Counted from the first letter of the stretch, positions 33,725 through 44,626 are shown. The stretch is DNA of 64,000 nucleotides from Haliotis asinina (GCF_037392515.1 NC_090280.1:62261504-62325503), one strand, 5' to 3'. The notes: generated by a model from the letters alone, not told the origin. A program made the numbers and translations.

Positions 33725-35150
33725 CTTGTAAGGTGACGTGAGGGGTGGAGTCAGTATCTGTATGCTTGGTGACGTGAGGGGGTGTAGTCAATATTTGTAT
33801 GTTTGGGGACGTGAAGAGTGGTGTCACTATCTGTATGCTTGGTGACGTGAGTGATGGTACTCTCGGTATGCTTAGTGACGTTAGGAGGTGGAGGCAATAG
33901 CTGTATGCTTGGTGACGCGAAGAGTGGTGTCACTATCTGTATGTTTGGTGACGTGAGGAGTTCTGTCACTATGTGTTTGCAAGGTGACCTTAGGCGTGGA
34001 GTGAGTATTTGTATGCAAGGTAACTTGAGGGGTGGGGTCATGGTGACGTATGCTTTATGACTTGAGTAGTGGTGTCACTATCTATATGTTTGGTGACGTG
34101 AGGGGATGGTGACAGTATGCATGCAAGGTGACTTGAGGAATGTTGTTACTATCTGTATGCTTGGTGACGTAAGGGTTGGATTCACCATCTGTATGCTTGG
34201 TGACGTGAGGGGTGGAGTCATCATCTGTATGCTTGGTGACGTGAGGGGTGGAGTCATCATCTGTATGCTTGGTGACGTAAGGGGTGGAGTCATCATCTGT
34301 ATGCTTGGTGACGTAAGGGGTGGAGTCACCATCTGTATGCTTGGTGACGTAAGGGGTGGAGTCATCATCTGTATGCTTGGTGACGTAAGAGGTGGAGTCA
34401 CCATCTGTATACTAGGTGACGTGAAGAGTGGTGTCATCATCTGTATGCTTGGTGACGTAAGGGGTGGAGTCATCATCTGTATGCTTGGTGACGTGAGGGG
34501 TGGAGTCATCATCTGTATACTAGGTGACGTAAGGGGTGGAGTCATCATCTGTATGCTTGGTGACGTAAGGGGTGGAGTCACCATCTGTATGCTTGGTGAC
34601 GTGAGGGGTGGAGTCATCATCTGTATGCTTGGTGACGTGAGGGGTGGAGTCATCATCTGTATACTAGGTGACGTAAGGGGTGGAGTCACCATCTGTATAC
34701 TATGTGACGTGAAGAGTGGTGTCATCATCTGTATGCTTGGTGACGTGAGGGTGGAGTCATCATCTGTATGCTTGGTGACGTGAGGGGTGGAGTCATCATC
34801 TGTATGCTTGGTGACGTGAGGGGTGGAGTCATCATCTGTATACTAGGTGACGTGAAGAGTGGTGTCATCATCTGTATGCTTGTGACGTAAGGGTTGGAGT
34901 CACCATCTGTATGCTTGGTGACGTGAGGGGTGGAGTCATCATCTGTATGCTTGGTGACGTGAGGGGGGGAGTCACCATCTGTATGCTTGGTGACGTAAGG
35001 GGTGGAGTCACCATCTGTATGCTTGGTGACGTGAGGGTGGAGTCATCATCTGTATACTAGGTGACGTGAAGAGTGGTGTCATCATCTGTATGCTTGGTAA
35101 CGTGAAGAGCAGTGTCATCATCTGTATGCTTGGTGACTTGAGTGGTACCA
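33725..35150 (+). repeat. 36-bp minisatellite overlapping the GPCR 3' end
   Basis: About 39 copies of TCTGTATGCTTGGTGACGT plus GAGGGGTGGAGTCATCA, diverged below about 34130 and regular above. The period is a multiple of three, so long ORFs are open on both strands (34106-34783 plus, 34078-34728 minus); these are repeat artefacts. Each unit holds TGACGT(G/A)A, a CRE-like half site. A recurring variant, GTATACTAGGTGACG instead of GTATGCTTGGTGACG, creates TAG in one minus-strand frame. The upper end encodes the last 26 residues of the GPCR. Confidence 0.93.
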
Positions 35151-36346
35151 TGAGCTTGGTCAGTGACGGGATAGCCTGGAGTGATTGTGTTTGGTTTGGG
35201 CCGTGTGTGCTGCGAGGACTGTGACGAACCACACTGTATGCGCTTCTGTTCGCTGCTGTCTTGAGAGCTCGCCGTTTTACTCTCACGTCTGGAGAACGAC
35301 TTCTTCACAGCACGCCGGAAATTGAGTCCGCAGATGCTGTAGATGATGGGATTGGAGGCACTGTTGATGAAGTAGCATCTAAGCAGTATGTTGTTTAAGG
35401 CAATCTGGGCTGTTGGAAGGTTGTCGAATAAGTTGGAATACTTGCTGGCAATCATGATTCCAAAATGAGGCACAAAACTAAGAAGGTAAACGAGGCTGAT
35501 GAGGAACATCGTGACCGTTCTCTGTCGAACTGCATTCCGTTTGTGTGATGTCATGGACTTCCGTCTTGAAAACACGTCGGATTCAGAAGCTGTCCTCTTC
35601 CGCTTCAATTTCCCTACTTTCTCGCACCCAGTATGATCCTTCTCAAGGGTGGCCTCATTAGGAATATATCCACTGGTGGATGCCGCCCTGAATCTTGTTT
35701 GTTTGGACAGTTGATACCATATAAGGGAATACACTACAACCACCGTGATAAACACGACAACAAAAATCACAAGAATGACACCGTTAAAGTAAAGGGGAGC
35801 CAGTTCCCCAGCCTTATCGGATATACTGCACAGTGAAACGTTCACGCTTCCGTAGTCTATGGTCCTTGGTCCATAAATAAACACGCATGGGATAGACAGG
35901 ATGCACGAGGCAACACAACATATCCCTATGGACAGTTTGGCTCCATATGCTGTCATTTGTCTATGTAAAGGTCGACACACCCGTCTGTATCTGTCTAAAG
36001 TCATTGGAAACAGAATCATTGCTGACGACAGCGAAATCAAATTGTTTGTCACTGCCTTGACGTAGCACACTTTGTACGTGCCTATGGTGTAGCGGTGCGA
36101 CAAATGAAACATGTCAAAAGGGATGTTTGTAATGCAGTTGACTAAATCAAAGACCCCAAGAGCCAGGATAAAGTTGGCGAAGGCGTTGGTTCGTCCGATC
36201 TTGAACAGATACACGTAGCAGACCAGTAAGTTGCCCACGCATCCTACCAGCATTATAATTCCGAGGAAGAAGATGGCAGGCAGAGCTTTGATTGCATAGT
36301 CATAGTTACGGTTGGTTAAATACTCAGGAAAGATATCTGGAGACAT
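35057..36346 (-). CDS. Class A (rhodopsin-like) GPCR, orphan
   Basis: 429 residues on one coding exon. Seven hydrophobic segments: TM1 about 20-48 with GNLLV, TM2 about 56-78 with LGVFDLVN, TM3 about 94-120 ending in DRY (118-120), TM4 about 137-158, TM5 about 184-212, TM6 about 277-300 and TM7 about 315-340 with NPIIY (332-336). Cys94 and Cys173 can form the usual extracellular disulfide. TM4 lacks the usual Trp, TM5 the usual Pro, and TM6 has SFVP instead of CWxP. A long basic third loop (about 213-275) and a Ser-rich tail suggest phosphorylation. Ligand unknown; a peptide receptor is plausible. The ATG is 9 bases after TTTTAACAG, an acceptor, so a 5' UTR or coding exon lies upstream. Residues 404-429 (VTKHTDDDTALH twice, then VT) are minisatellite-encoded. 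Confidence 0.88.
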   Translation of the reverse strand: MSPDIFPEYLTNRNYDYAIKALPAIFFLGIIMLVGCVGNLLVCYVYLFKIGRTNAFANFILALGVFDLVNCITNIPFDMFHLSHRYTIGTYKVCYVKAVTNNLISLSSAMILFPMTLDRYRRVCRPLHRQMTAYGAKLSIGICCVASCILSIPCVFIYGPRTIDYGSVNVSLCSISDKAGELAPLYFNGVILVIFVVVFITVVVVYSLIWYQLSKQTRFRAASTSGYIPNEATLEKDHTGCEKVGKLKRKRTASESDVFSRRKSMTSHKRNAVRQRTVTMFLISLVYLLSFVPHFGIMIASKYSNLFDNLPTAQIALNNILLRCYFINSASNPIIYSICGLNFRRAVKKSFSRRESKTASSQDSSEQKRIQCGSSQSSQHTRPKPNTITPGYPVTDQAHGTTQVTKHTDDDTALHVTKHTDDDTTLHVT

Positions 36347-36360
36347 TTCTGGAGTCTGTT

Positions 36361-36687
36361 AAAAGAAAAGAAATATTTTCATAATATTGCATTAACTGTA
36401 AATATTTTTAGAACAAACCCAAGAAATGTGAAAAATAAAATTAATATTACATTAGTTATAAACGTTTATAGAACAATACGAGGAAAAAATGAAAAAGCCA
36501 ATGCATCAACTGTAAACAATTATAGAACAAAGGAATTAAGGGAAATGAAATAAAGTATAATATCATATTAGCTATGAAACATTATATTCTACAGGAATAG
36601 AGCAACTGTGCATTTTTGATGTTATGCAATTTTGTAATGCAAAAAGATACTTTAATGATTTGTGGTGCTTTCCTTAATCACTGTAAT
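36361..36687. other. 5' intron of the GPCR, AT-rich
   Basis: Ends (minus strand) in a pyrimidine-rich tract and AACAG next to the coding exon. Contains three loosely repeated segments with ATTA(A/G)CT(G/A)TAAA and ATAGAACAA spaced about 60 bases apart. Confidence 0.5.
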
Positions 36688-36848
36688 GGGATCGGGTGGT
36701 CAGGCTCGCTGACTTGGTTGACACATGTCATCGGTTTCCAATTGTGCATTGTTGATCACTGGATTGTCCGGTCCAGACTCGATTATTTACGACCACCGCC
36801 GTATTGCTGATATGTTGCTGAGTGCGGCGTAAAACTAAACTTAATCAC
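36688..36848 (+). repeat. SINE family 2
   Basis: GGGATCGGGTGGTCAGGCTC, GACACATGTCATCGGTTTCC, GATTATTTACGACCACCGCC, tail GAGTGCGGCGTAAAACTAAA; 5' truncated. Confidence 0.88.
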
Positions 36849-36865
36849 TGTTTAACTGTTGACAG

Positions 36866-37870
36866 GATGGTATAGGAAGTCACAAATTCAATATCGTGTG
36901 TGTCCCCCTGCGTTGATGCAGGCTTGACAACGACGACACACAGACGACACCGAGCAATTGAAGAAAGCTTTACGTGTCTGAACCAATGTTTCTCCCAATT
37001 CAGCAAATGTCAATTGCTCATTCTGTCCCTGATGTAAACGTCGCTCCATTTCATCCCAAGCCTGCTCGGTAGTTGATAGGTCTGGTGAAATAGCTCACCA
37101 GCGGCTGACCGGAATGTTCTGCTGTCTCAGGAAATTTGTCACAACACAAGCGACATGTGGACTGGCATTATCTTGCAGAAACGTGAACTTACTTCTCTGT
37201 CCTTGAAGGAACGGTTGCAGACGAGGCACGATGGTTTCATCCTTGTATTGCTGACCTGTGAAACTGCCACTGACAATAACAACTTATCCGACCACGAAAT
37301 GTGATCTCCCCCACATCATAACACTCCCACCACCAAAGTAGTTGATGTTGAACAACGTATGCGTCAACATACCGCTCACCTCGTCGTCTGTACGCCCTTG
37401 TGCACCTGCCATCTGACCTATCCCGATGGAATTTCGACTCGTCAGTGAACAAAATACCATCCTAGTGTTGTCTCCAGTACCCCTGATGCTGTCTGCTCAA
37501 GGCAAGACGTGCCTGTCGGTGACGTTGTAGCAAAAGTGGACGGACTGCAGACCGTCGGGACCGGATATTGTGCTCCCTCAGTCAGTTACGCACAGTCCTT
37601 GACCTGACTGGACGTAAGCAAGGAATGGTCCAGACAGTCAAACTGGCAGTCTGGAGTCGTGTCCTTGCTCACGTGACGTCACGCGTGGACGACCGATCCG
37701 AGGCAAGTCCCTCGTGTTCCCATCATGTTGAAAACGTCTCCATGAACATAAGATAATTTTTCCATACCAAACTGTCTGGCCACTTCATTTTGGGTCATTC
37801 CAGTCTCCAGCATACCGACTGCGACGAGACGCTGATTTTATGTAATCCGTTACATGACGTACGAGCAGTT
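36866..37870 (-). pseudogene. Tc1-like transposase relic
   Basis: Minus strand, from RLVAVGMLETGMTQNEVARQ (about 37840) through FTDESKFHRDRSDGRC with YRRRGERYVDA (37450-37330), a GGGSVMMWG-like block, FLQDNASPHVACVVTNFLRQ (about 37170-37110) and a C-terminus ending INAGGHTRY near 36885. Several frame changes and stops; the third-acid region is eroded. The C-terminus resembles the intact Tc1 at 7890, so both belong to the DD34E Tc1 group. Confidence 0.75.
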
Positions 37871-38465
37871 CTGATTGAAATTAACGTATTTTCCACAAAC
37901 CCTTCTTCAAATTTCAATATCAGGTGAGTACTTCAGGTGTCAAAAACGATGCAAAGAGCTCACTGTGCATAAAGTGCACTTGCCACGAGCGATACGTGAC
38001 ATCATATTTTATGCCAAGTGCTTTGCTGCATGCTTACTTAGAGCTTACTTACTTACTTTTTCCCGTAAGTATAGATCAAAGCAATCTGCATCCATTCGGT
38101 TGAGCAACCGATGTCCTTGAAATATACTCTCCCCCGAAAGAAACGCATAGATCTTAAATTACGCATCTATCACAGCACTGAAGCAGAAAACGTCACTGAA
38201 CTATATAAGTCGCCAGTTTTGTAGATTCCATGATTACTCGCCCGTTGAAGATACAGCAGTGTAATATTTTCACTTCAATATTACACTAGTGCATTACCGC
38301 TTGACGTATGACGTCAAAATGGTTCAAAGTTGTGACGTCAAAATGCTAATGTTGATGTCGCGATTTTACTAGACCCTGCTTGACTTGAAAAAGGTTTAGT
38401 ATCACCAAATCATTAACTCGTTTAATAAAAATGGTATTACACGGAAGGTCGTTTAGTATCCTCTA

Positions 38466-38830
38466 TGAATCGAACGCTTTTGCACGACTGGACCTGTTGA
38501 CGTCGCTGTTACTACCAGCATAGGGTTTTCTAGCTCGATGTTCAGCTCCTCGTAAACGATTAGGAATGGTTTGCGCTGGCCCTCTCCTCAAACCAGGCAT
38601 TGCAGTTGTAGTTTCTGGGACAGGTCGATACCGGAATTAAGTTTCCGAATGTATAGATCCAGCGCTGCGGTAGTAATCCGAGGCCTACGACTTAGAGATC
38701 GATCCTGCGTAGAACTGGTTTGTTGATTGCGATCCCATAAACGTGATTCTCTTGTGAAGGTTGAGAGGACGGGAAACTGCAGATCGAGACTCCACATCAT
38801 CCAGATGCCGACCGCTCATTCTTCATGATA
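38466..38830 (-). pseudogene. Tc1-like transposase N-terminal fragment
   Basis: Minus strand: FTRESRLWDRNQQTSSTQDR, then SRRPRITTAALDLYIRKL (hinge and start of the second HTH), then in another frame QTIPNRLRGAEHRARKPYAG. The catalytic domain is absent. Probably a separate truncated copy from 36866-37870. Confidence 0.65.
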
Positions 38831-38834
38831 TCTT

Positions 38835-39510
38835 CATGCATGTTGACAATCTCGAACGCAAAACTGCATTAAAGTTTCCAAAGGTGTGTTTTTGCGCTGC
38901 CCTTTCGTCCAGTTTACATAAACAGCATTATAATAATGAATTTGTAACAATCAAACACTAATTTAATATATCAGTACGCGTTTCGTTTTTGGGAGACTAT
39001 ATCTTTGAAGGCGAGTCAACTCGTAAACCATTCTTAAAAATGTCCCATGTGCATTTCAGGATATTTGTTGGTTGTTTGTTGTTTAACGTCGCACTGAGCA
39101 ATAGCTTCTGGGTCCTACCTAAGTCGTAATTATTTGAGATTTCCTCCCACGTGCAGCACAATGACGGAACTGAAGTACAGTTTAGTGAATACTGTGGAGT
39201 CTGCTCGTTTGGGACTATTGTAAAGAATCAAGCTCTGGTTAGACCGGGGAGTGGTTCGTCCTCAATGAGCAGGTGTTGCGTCCCTCCCTGTCACGTCATG
39301 GCGACGAAAAATCGTATTCGCAAGTTCGAATCAAGCAAACTGCAACTTAACAAACTCCAAGGAGCCGCTAAGTTTAGTTCGTCATAACCGTAAGGCGACT
39401 AGAGCATACAAGTGTCCAGGACCACAAACAGTTCTTAACATCCGTCATTTCGTCAAAAGCGTACTGATATTGTACTCGTGTATGTTAGAATGATTTCGTG
39501 TGCAAATTTC
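38835..39510. other. Stretch without a convincing gene
   Basis: Contains a SINE-tail fragment (39072-39130: GTTTAACGTCGCACTGAGCA) and short ORFs with no recognised motif. Confidence 0.45.
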
Positions 39511-39513
39511 TCA

Positions 39514-39640
39514 CCTGTTTATCGCTTCGACTTGTAGCTGGACGACGACAGGTCTGGAGCATACGACAGTGAGCATTCCACGATGTCGTCTGCTTAGTTG
39601 TGAGTCAGCGAGTCATGGACTAAAGGAAGCACACACCCCA
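39514..39640 (-). other. Candidate 5' exon of the GPCR gene
   Basis: On the minus strand the segment ends in AAGCGATAAACAG|GTGAGAAA, a near-consensus splice donor. No ATG-initiated frame joins naturally, so it would be 5' UTR. The GPCR coding exon starts with an acceptor about 3.1 kb downstream. Upstream limit not determined; this is inference from splice signals only. Confidence 0.3.
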
Positions 39641-41035
39641 TTCCAGTAGATCTGGTATTGGATACGGTCTTTCCCTGTACAACTAAAGATGTCAGGTTCG
39701 GAGAAATTGTTATCAAAATCAAAACATGAGGACTGTTTTCCTTGACAGATGCTTATGGGCGGCAGATAACATGACGCTGTTCCATTCTGCAGTTACACTG
39801 CACACAACTCCGGAACCTGGCAGTATCTTAAATCTCCCACATTAGACGGTGAAGGAAGTATATAAGTAATATTTATTTCAGTACCAGGCAACTGGCCAAA
39901 CTAGAATCATGTACTGTTTATAAAGTAGATACATATACTTCTTAAAAAGTGGCAGATTATGAGAAGGTGGAAAGTGCAGTTAAAGCGCACTTAAAACTAA
40001 ATGTTTGAAAAAAGTAATTATAGTTAACAGGAAAAGAAACGCAAGTTTCGGGAAAATGAAATCTCATAAAAGTAAGCGTTTATGTTTATGTCTTGTATTT
40101 AAAAAACTTGACAAGCGAGAGTTGCGCTTCTTTTGCTCCTCGGTATAAATATTATTTTTGTTTCAATTTCTTATACAGGGTAGTAAGAATATGTTCCACA
40201 AGTTACAAAGAAAGATACTGCAAACAAGTTACAATATTTCGAAGTAAATACGTTCTGGCATAATGACTAAAATGTATAAAATGGCTGAATATTTGGTAAG
40301 AAGATATCATCTGTTCAAGTTGCCCAAGCTGTAAAATGCATTGTAATAATGAAGACGGTAAATCATTGCTTAGCTTTAAAATTGGAGATGAATTAGATTA
40401 AATTAGTGCTTAGCTTAAAATTAGTAGGCTTAAAGTTGGAGCTCAACTTTAAATTCATACAAAAAATAGATTAAATTCTTAGAAAAATAGATTAAATTCT
40501 TAGAAAAATAGATTAAATTCTTAGACAAACAGATTAAATTTGTGCTGAACTTTAGAGTTGTATAAAAATAGACTAAATACGTGCTGAGCTTAAATTAGTA
40601 GACAAATAGATTAAATGGGGTGCCTAGCTTTAAATTAATAGAAAAATAGATTAAATAGTGCTTATCTTGAAATCAGTAAACACATAGCTTAAATTAGTGT
40701 CAATCTTTAAATGGGTATAAAGGATTAGTGCTTAGCTTTGAAGTACGTAGATAGAATAGATTAAGTTGAAAAAAGTACAATAAATTGGGCATACATATAT
40801 CACATGTAACGAATCTTCAAAAATATATACACGAAAAGAACAGATTTTTAACTCGTTGAAAACACCACCCCGTAGTACTATATTCGATAGTAACACCACT
40901 CTTAAAGTAATCCAATTTGAAGACCTAATTTTAATTTCATAAGTAAACTAAGAAAGAATACAAATCTTATTTACTCTGAAAAGAACTGCATTCTACAAAT
41001 GTGAATTTTTATATTCATGAAACGTTTAACATCAA
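39640..41035. other. AT-rich stretch with a simple tandem repeat
   Basis: No gene seen. At 40450-40545 there are about four copies of a 20-23 base unit, TAGAAAAATAGATTAAATTC, with degenerate copies to about 40760 (GATTAAAT..TGCTTAGCTT). Confidence 0.6.
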
Positions 41036-41039
41036 ATAC

Positions 41040-41200
41040 GTGTGAGTGTTAGTTTTATGATCTTACAGCGATATTCCAGCAATATCAAGACGGGGGACAC
41101 GGGAATTGGGCTTCACATATTGAACCCATGTGTGGAATCAAACCCGGGTCCTCGACCTGACGCTCCGTCGCTTTAACCACAAGGCAACCCCACCGCCCCA
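41040..41200 (-). repeat. SINE family 1
   Basis: Minus strand: GGGGTTGCCTTGTGGTTAAAGCG (A box), GACCCGGGTTTGATTCC (B box), CATGGGTTCAATATGTGAAG, tail with TTGCTGGAATATCGCTGTAA. Confidence 0.8.
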
Positions 41201-41427
41201 CCACCAGGAAGTTGATCAACCGATGTAATCATGAAATTGTGTTGCTTCAAACAGGAATATCTCAAGGCCTTTCACGCCACGGAGGGGGAATTAAAAGAAG
41301 AATGCACGTGAAAATTGTGACATTCCCAAACAGTTACAGAGGCTATGAAACGTAATATATTTGTCGAGTCGCGAGTTTGTCAAGAAAATGTGAGATTCCC
41401 ACAGCTGGTCTGTCAGCTTCAGATCCG

Positions 41428-41640
41428 GGGCGACTAACGGGATCGGGTGGTCAGACTGGCTGATGTTCATGCGACAGACCTCCGCCATATAGCTGGAATA
41501 TGTCTAGCGTGCGGCGTTGAACAACCAGCCAACCAAAGCAGATCGATGCTCATGTGGTTGATCATTGGATTGTCTGGTCGAGACTCGATTATTTACGGAC
41601 ATTATAGCAGGGATATAGCTGGAGTGCGGCGTTAAACAAC
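41428..41640 (+). repeat. SINE family 2, rearranged
   Basis: Head GGCGACTAACGGGATCGGGT, then a premature tail (CCGCCATATAGCTGGAATAT ... GTGCGGCGTTGAAC), followed by a second body from CAGATCGATGCTCATGTGGT to a second tail. Looks like one copy recombined with, or inserted into, another. Confidence 0.75.
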
Positions 41641-41742
41641 AATCGATCGGGAGATGTGGAAATCAGGATCCATGTTAGTCATGTATGCTGTCACTGATTC
41701 AAACATATCAATACACGGACAAAACAAGCCCGGTTTTCTATC

Positions 41743-41910
41743 TTTGTCCTACTCTCCCAACCCACTAATAACTGTTGCGCCACTTAACATCCAGTCAATG
41801 TCCTGTTGAGTCGGTGGAGGAAGCATGTCGATGACATTCATGAAATACCCGGATGTATCGATCTCGTGCTGGTCGTGTGCTGATTTTTGGTCTGCCTCTA
41901 TTCGGACGAT
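41743..41910 (-). CDS. Possible terminal coding exon, unknown protein
   Basis: Minus-strand reading of about 54 codons: EIVRIEADQKSAHDQHEIDT then SGYFMNVIDMLPPPTQQD and IDWMLSGATVISGLGE, stop TAG at 41743. It is acidic, low-repeat and coding-like; preceded by ...TTTTTATGAG, a possible acceptor. No family recognised. A further minus-strand exon-like ORF lies 1.7 kb upstream (43572-43712). Too short for a usual ORF call; could be the end of a host gene. Confidence 0.4.
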
Positions 41911-41911
41911 C

Positions 41912-41992
41912 TCATAAAAATATTTATGTCGATCTCATAAAAATATTTATGTCGATCTCATAAAAATATTTATGTCGATCTCATAAATATGT
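41912..41992 (+). repeat. 24-bp tandem repeat
   Basis: Three and a half copies of GATCTCATAAAAATATTTATGTC. A related CTCATAAATATGTCGG occurs at 45015. Confidence 0.95.
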
Positions 41993-42214
41993 TGCCGATG
42001 GATACGCTGGTTTCTAATATCAGTACAAACAATTAGTGACACTGTTAATTATTAATGTTTCTTTTTCAGAAATACAATGGTTTCTTGTCAAATTGATCCA
42101 AACATCTTGTTTCATGTATGTTATTGAATGGTTCTTGACTGAAAGTAAACTCACCTTACAGATACACCGTGATGTAACGATGAAGTGAGGTGAGATTGGG
42201 GTGAACGTTGTACT

Positions 42215-42425
42215 TGGGTGTATTTGCATCTTGAGTATACTTGGGTATACATGTATTTGCATCTTGAGTATACTTGGGTATACATGTATTTGCATCTTGA
42301 GTATACTTGGGTATATTTGCATCTTGAGTATACTTGGGTATATTTGCATCTTGAGTATACTTGGGTATATTTGCATCTTGAGTATACTTGGGTATATTTG
42401 CATCTTGAGTATACTTGGGTATATT
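42215..42425 (+). repeat. 27/33-bp minisatellite
   Basis: About 7-8 copies of TTTGCATCTTGAGTATACTT plus GGGTATA; the first two are 33 bases with an extra CATGTA. Open frames on both strands arise because the period is a multiple of three. Confidence 0.95.
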
Positions 42426-42429
42426 TGTG

Positions 42430-43240
42430 TGGCAGCTTGTACTAGCCCATTCTTAAGCTAGTTTCATAGTGCTAGCCCACTGAGATACCACGCCGCAGTG
42501 AAGCATGAATACCCTACTCAGTCACTCTATACAGACTCCGAGCAGACCAGTCCTTGTTGTACCCTTGTTGTCGAGCCCCAGCAAGGAACAACAAGTGCCA
42601 TATTTTAACGTCTGTGATACAACGGAAGCAGTGTTTGCAATACTTTAATTTACCAGCCGGCCATCAGGACCTGCGGCTATCTGCAGGCCTTAAAACCTAC
42701 AGGCCCTGAATGAAATCTGCAGGCCCATTTGGGTAAAGTCAAACCAATAAAACAAAATAGACTACACTGTGCACAGTTCCACACTGTTTGTACAAAATCA
42801 CGCGAAGCCTATGGCACACAGAGGAGGTGATATCTGACTGGTGTTGACATTCTAAGGCGCTGAAATACCGGGAAATGAAACTGTAAGTTATCGTAACATG
42901 ATGAATCGTAAACGATTCCCGATCGTTAGTAAAGGAGAAACGGGGAAACACTCCAGTTGAAAAATAATTGACAGATAATTTACTGAAGGGCTGAAGGAAT
43001 TTACATAAGGGCTTGCACATATCTGAAACTGCCTGCCCGATACAATAACAGCCGGGGTGGGTCTCCCGGTCGCCGGTTATTTCGAACGCTGTTTAAACAT
43101 TTGAACCAATTAAATCATTAAACTAAATTGACCCTACGTGAATCATAAATGGTGAACCTTTACTTCAAGCGGTCATATGGAGTGATGCCATATACTCCAA
43201 ACACACATGCAGCTGGAATCCTTAATGGAACCCATGTAAC
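42430..43240. other. Stretch without a recognised gene
   Basis: No motif-bearing ORF. A short imperfect repeat of GCAGGCC/ACAGGCC lies at 42660-42730. Confidence 0.45.
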
Positions 43241-43246
43241 TTTCAG

Positions 43247-43400
43247 AGGGTTATGGGGTAACTCAGTCGTTAAAGCGGTCGCTCGTCATGCCGAAGACCA
43301 AGGTTCGTTAGATACATACACATAGATACAATTTGTAGAGCCTGTTTAGGATGTCTCCAGCCGTGATATTGCTGCAAAATTGCTAAATGCGGCGTAAAGC
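43247..43400 (+). repeat. SINE family 1
   Basis: GGGGTAACTCAGTCGTTAAAGCG (A box), GCCGAAGACCAAGGTTCG, then GATATTGCTGCAAAATTGC and GCGGCGTAAAGCCC tail. Abuts a reverse family 2 SINE. Confidence 0.75.
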
Positions 43401-43404
43401 CCAC

Positions 43405-43575
43405 TTCAGTTGTTTGACGACTGTATGTAAATAATCTGGACCAGACGATCCAGTGAGTGATATCATGGACATCAATGGTATGCATCAAACTAGTCAGTGA
43501 CAACATCAGATCCCGTTAGTCGCCTCATTCGATAAACGTGAGTGGTTGAAAACCAATTCTGACCCGGATATTCTT
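43405..43575 (-). repeat. SINE family 2
   Basis: CTGTATGTAAATAATCTGGA, CATCAGATCCCGTTAGTCGC, GAAAACCAATTCTGACCCGG; diverged. Confidence 0.75.
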
Positions 43576-43712
43576 GAGTCGTTCATGGATGTGTAAGATC
43601 CTGTTGTACAATGTAGACAGACGCTTATCACAGAGTCTTTCTTCCTGCTGTTCAGCCATCCAGTTGTACATCCTCATGTGCTTCCCGCTTGGCTTGAGTA
43701 CTAACCCGATTT
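43572..43712 (-). CDS. Possible internal exon, unknown protein
   Basis: Minus strand, open from about 43712: LVLKPSGKHMRMYNWMAEQQ then EERLCDKRLSTLYNRILHIH, ERLKNIR. Highly charged, amphipathic, helix-like composition suggests a true coding piece; it then reads into the neighbouring SINE. No family recognised and the donor is not clear. It may belong with the candidate terminal exon at 41743-41910 on the same strand. Confidence 0.3.
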
Positions 43713-43756
43713 GGTAACAGGACTATTTGTTGTCCAACAGGGCAACTTGATATATG

Positions 43757-43977
43757 TGACCCGTGAAGATCCGGGTTAGAATATATCTACAGGAACCCAT
43801 GCTTGTCGTAAGAGGATGGGGATCGGGAGGTCAGGTGCTGAATGAAACATCTCGTCGTATTCATTAACTTAGATCGATGCTCATGCTGTTGATCACCGAA
43901 TTGTCTTGTCAAAACTCGATTATTTACAGACCACCGTCATATTGCTAAGGTCGGCGTAAAACTAAACTCACTCACTC
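43757..43977 (+). repeat. SINE family 2
   Basis: GACCCGTGAAGATCCGGGTT head, CCCATGCTTGTCGTAAGAGG, AGATCGATGCTCATGCTGTT, CAGACCACCGTCATATTGC, GGCGTAAAACTAAACTCACT. Confidence 0.88.
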
Positions 43978-43986
43978 ATGTGTGGA

Positions 43987-44105
43987 CGGTGGGGTAGCCT
44001 AGCCAGTGGTTAAAGCGTTCGTGATCACGCCTTAGGCGCAGGTTCGGTTCCCCACATGGGTACAATGTATGAAATTCATTTTTCGCTTCCCAGCTGTGAT
44101 ATATA
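43987..44105 (+). repeat. SINE family 1, 3' truncated
   Basis: GGTGGGGTAGCCTAGCCAGT, GGTTAAAGCGTTCG, CAGGTTCGGTTCCCCACATG (B box), GGGTACAATGTATGAAATTC. Confidence 0.85.
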
Positions 44106-44242
44106 TTTATGCACAATGTTGACATGTCAAAATTGGTGAAGTTACTGTAATGTACCATGAATTGAACAGTGTAGTGGCTAGACATGTATTAATGGGATTT
44201 TCTATTATTTTGAATAGATTCTATTTTCTTCAAACAAATTAC

Positions 44243-44508
44243 GACCCGTGGAGGTCCAGGGTAGAATAGACCTTCAGCAACCCTTGCTTGCCATAAAAGG
44301 CGACTATACTTGTCGTAAGAGGCGACTAACGGGACCGGGTGATCAGAGTCGCTGACTTGGTTGGCACATGTCATCGGTTCCCAGTTGCGCAGATCGATGC
44401 TCATGCTGTTGAGTACTGGATTGTCTGGTCCACACTCGATTATTTACAGACCACCGCCACATAGCTGGAATATTGCTGAATGCGGCGTAAAACTAGACTC
44501 ACTCATTC
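44243..44508 (+). repeat. SINE family 2, near full length
   Basis: ACGACCCGTGGAGGTCCAGG, CTTGTCGTAAGAGGCGACTA, TGGCACATGTCATCGGTTCC, CAGACCACCGCCACATAGCT, GCGGCGTAAAACTAGACTCA. Confidence 0.92.
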
Positions 44509-44626
44509 GCTACTTACATTATAACAACGGTTACGTCCGCTAAAGAGTTAAAACGATTCAAGTAAAGTCCAACTAGACACAGCATAGTCATTCGGTGAAC
44601 TGGTTTCGGGATGCTATCCCTATCAA

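Noticed and set aside
34078-34783. Long ORFs on both strands in the 36-bp repeat
   Set aside because: Repeat artefacts; only the edge of the array that continues the GPCR frame is treated as coding.
38300-38345. Two TGACGTCA sites 26 bases apart as a promoter
   Set aside because: They occur in a short local repeat (TGACGTCAAAATG) with no gene start nearby; too little support.
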